Assembly (NCBI RefSeq): GCF_039724765.1
Contig: NZ_CP155729.1
Location: 1,426,001 to 1,490,000 of the forward strand
DNA from: Sagittula stellata E-37
Lineage (GTDB): Bacteria > Pseudomonadota > Alphaproteobacteria > Rhodobacterales > Rhodobacteraceae
DNA length: 64,000 bases
Reading direction: 5' to 3'
In this document: positions 63,957-64,000 of the stretch, one piece after another
How positions within the stretch are numbered: the stretch's first letter is position 1
Layout of the letters: every line of letters starts with the position of its first letter
Notes under the pieces: model-generated
Told to the model about the DNA's origin: nothing
Database searches by the model: none
The model's input: the letters and a program-made list of their open reading frames with translations, nothing else
Program-made: the position numbers and the translations under genes

Positions 63957-64000
63957 GGCGCGGCGCCATCGCTGCGATTGACGGCCCCCGCCTTGTGCGG

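Overview
The window is GC-rich and densely coded. It most likely comes from a marine alphaproteobacterium of the Rhodobacterales (Roseobacter/Rhodobacter relatives). The hydrogenase cluster has the gene order I know from Rhodobacter capsulatus, and the pcm-tolC-popZ-like block, a small DUF6280-like protein and TTAA-N7-TTAA (CtrA-type) boxes fit the same group. This placement is inferred from gene content; no rRNA is present.

Bases 15-19891 hold a complete [NiFe] uptake hydrogenase locus on the + strand: hupTUV (H2 sensor and histidine kinase), hypF, hupSL, a 58-residue histidine-bearing small membrane ORF, hupC, then hupDFGHJK, hypAB, hupR and hypCDE. HupUV should sense H2 and act on HupT, which controls HupR, which in turn controls hupSL. 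HupD to HupK and the Hyp proteins build and insert the metal centre. HupS carries the two extra cysteines of O2-tolerant enzymes. HupV carries the Ile/Phe pair that narrows the gas channel in sensory hydrogenases and lacks a cleavable tail.

Bases 19966-40543 are dominated by uptake of phosphorylated organic compounds. An AGE-family sugar epimerase and a GIY-YIG protein precede a LacI-type regulator. This regulator is divergent from an AfuABC-like ABC transporter ending in an inositol-monophosphatase-family enzyme. On the - strand follow a DeoR-type regulator, phnDCEE, a HAD-IIA hydrolase and ugpBAEC. A ParDE-type toxin-antitoxin pair sits on the opposite strand between ugpB and ugpA. A Na/Pi-cotransporter-like protein with a PhoU-like tail is divergent from the DeoR gene. 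Together these look like a phosphorus-ester and phosphonate scavenging region.

Bases 40678-64000 are mostly conserved housekeeping genes: tRNA-Cys(GCA), an isoaspartyl-methyltransferase-like protein, TolC, a PopZ-like acidic protein, EF-P, an acetyltransferase, fructosamine kinase, YgfZ, a glycosyltransferase, an MsbA-like exporter with a dual-specificity-type phosphatase, two PLP aminotransferases, LolCD, a DMT transporter, a thioesterase, two lipoprotein cytochromes c, a TetR regulator, homoserine dehydrogenase and GlpX. Several non-coding structures stand out: a GC-rich repeat family after hypF, lolD and hom; a 4 x 16 bp tandem repeat at 54875-54938; a stack of inverted repeats with a CtrA-type box in the convergent lolD/DMT gap; and a hairpin that buries the ribosome-binding site of the acetyltransferase.

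No rRNA, CRISPR array, insertion sequence or prophage genes were seen.
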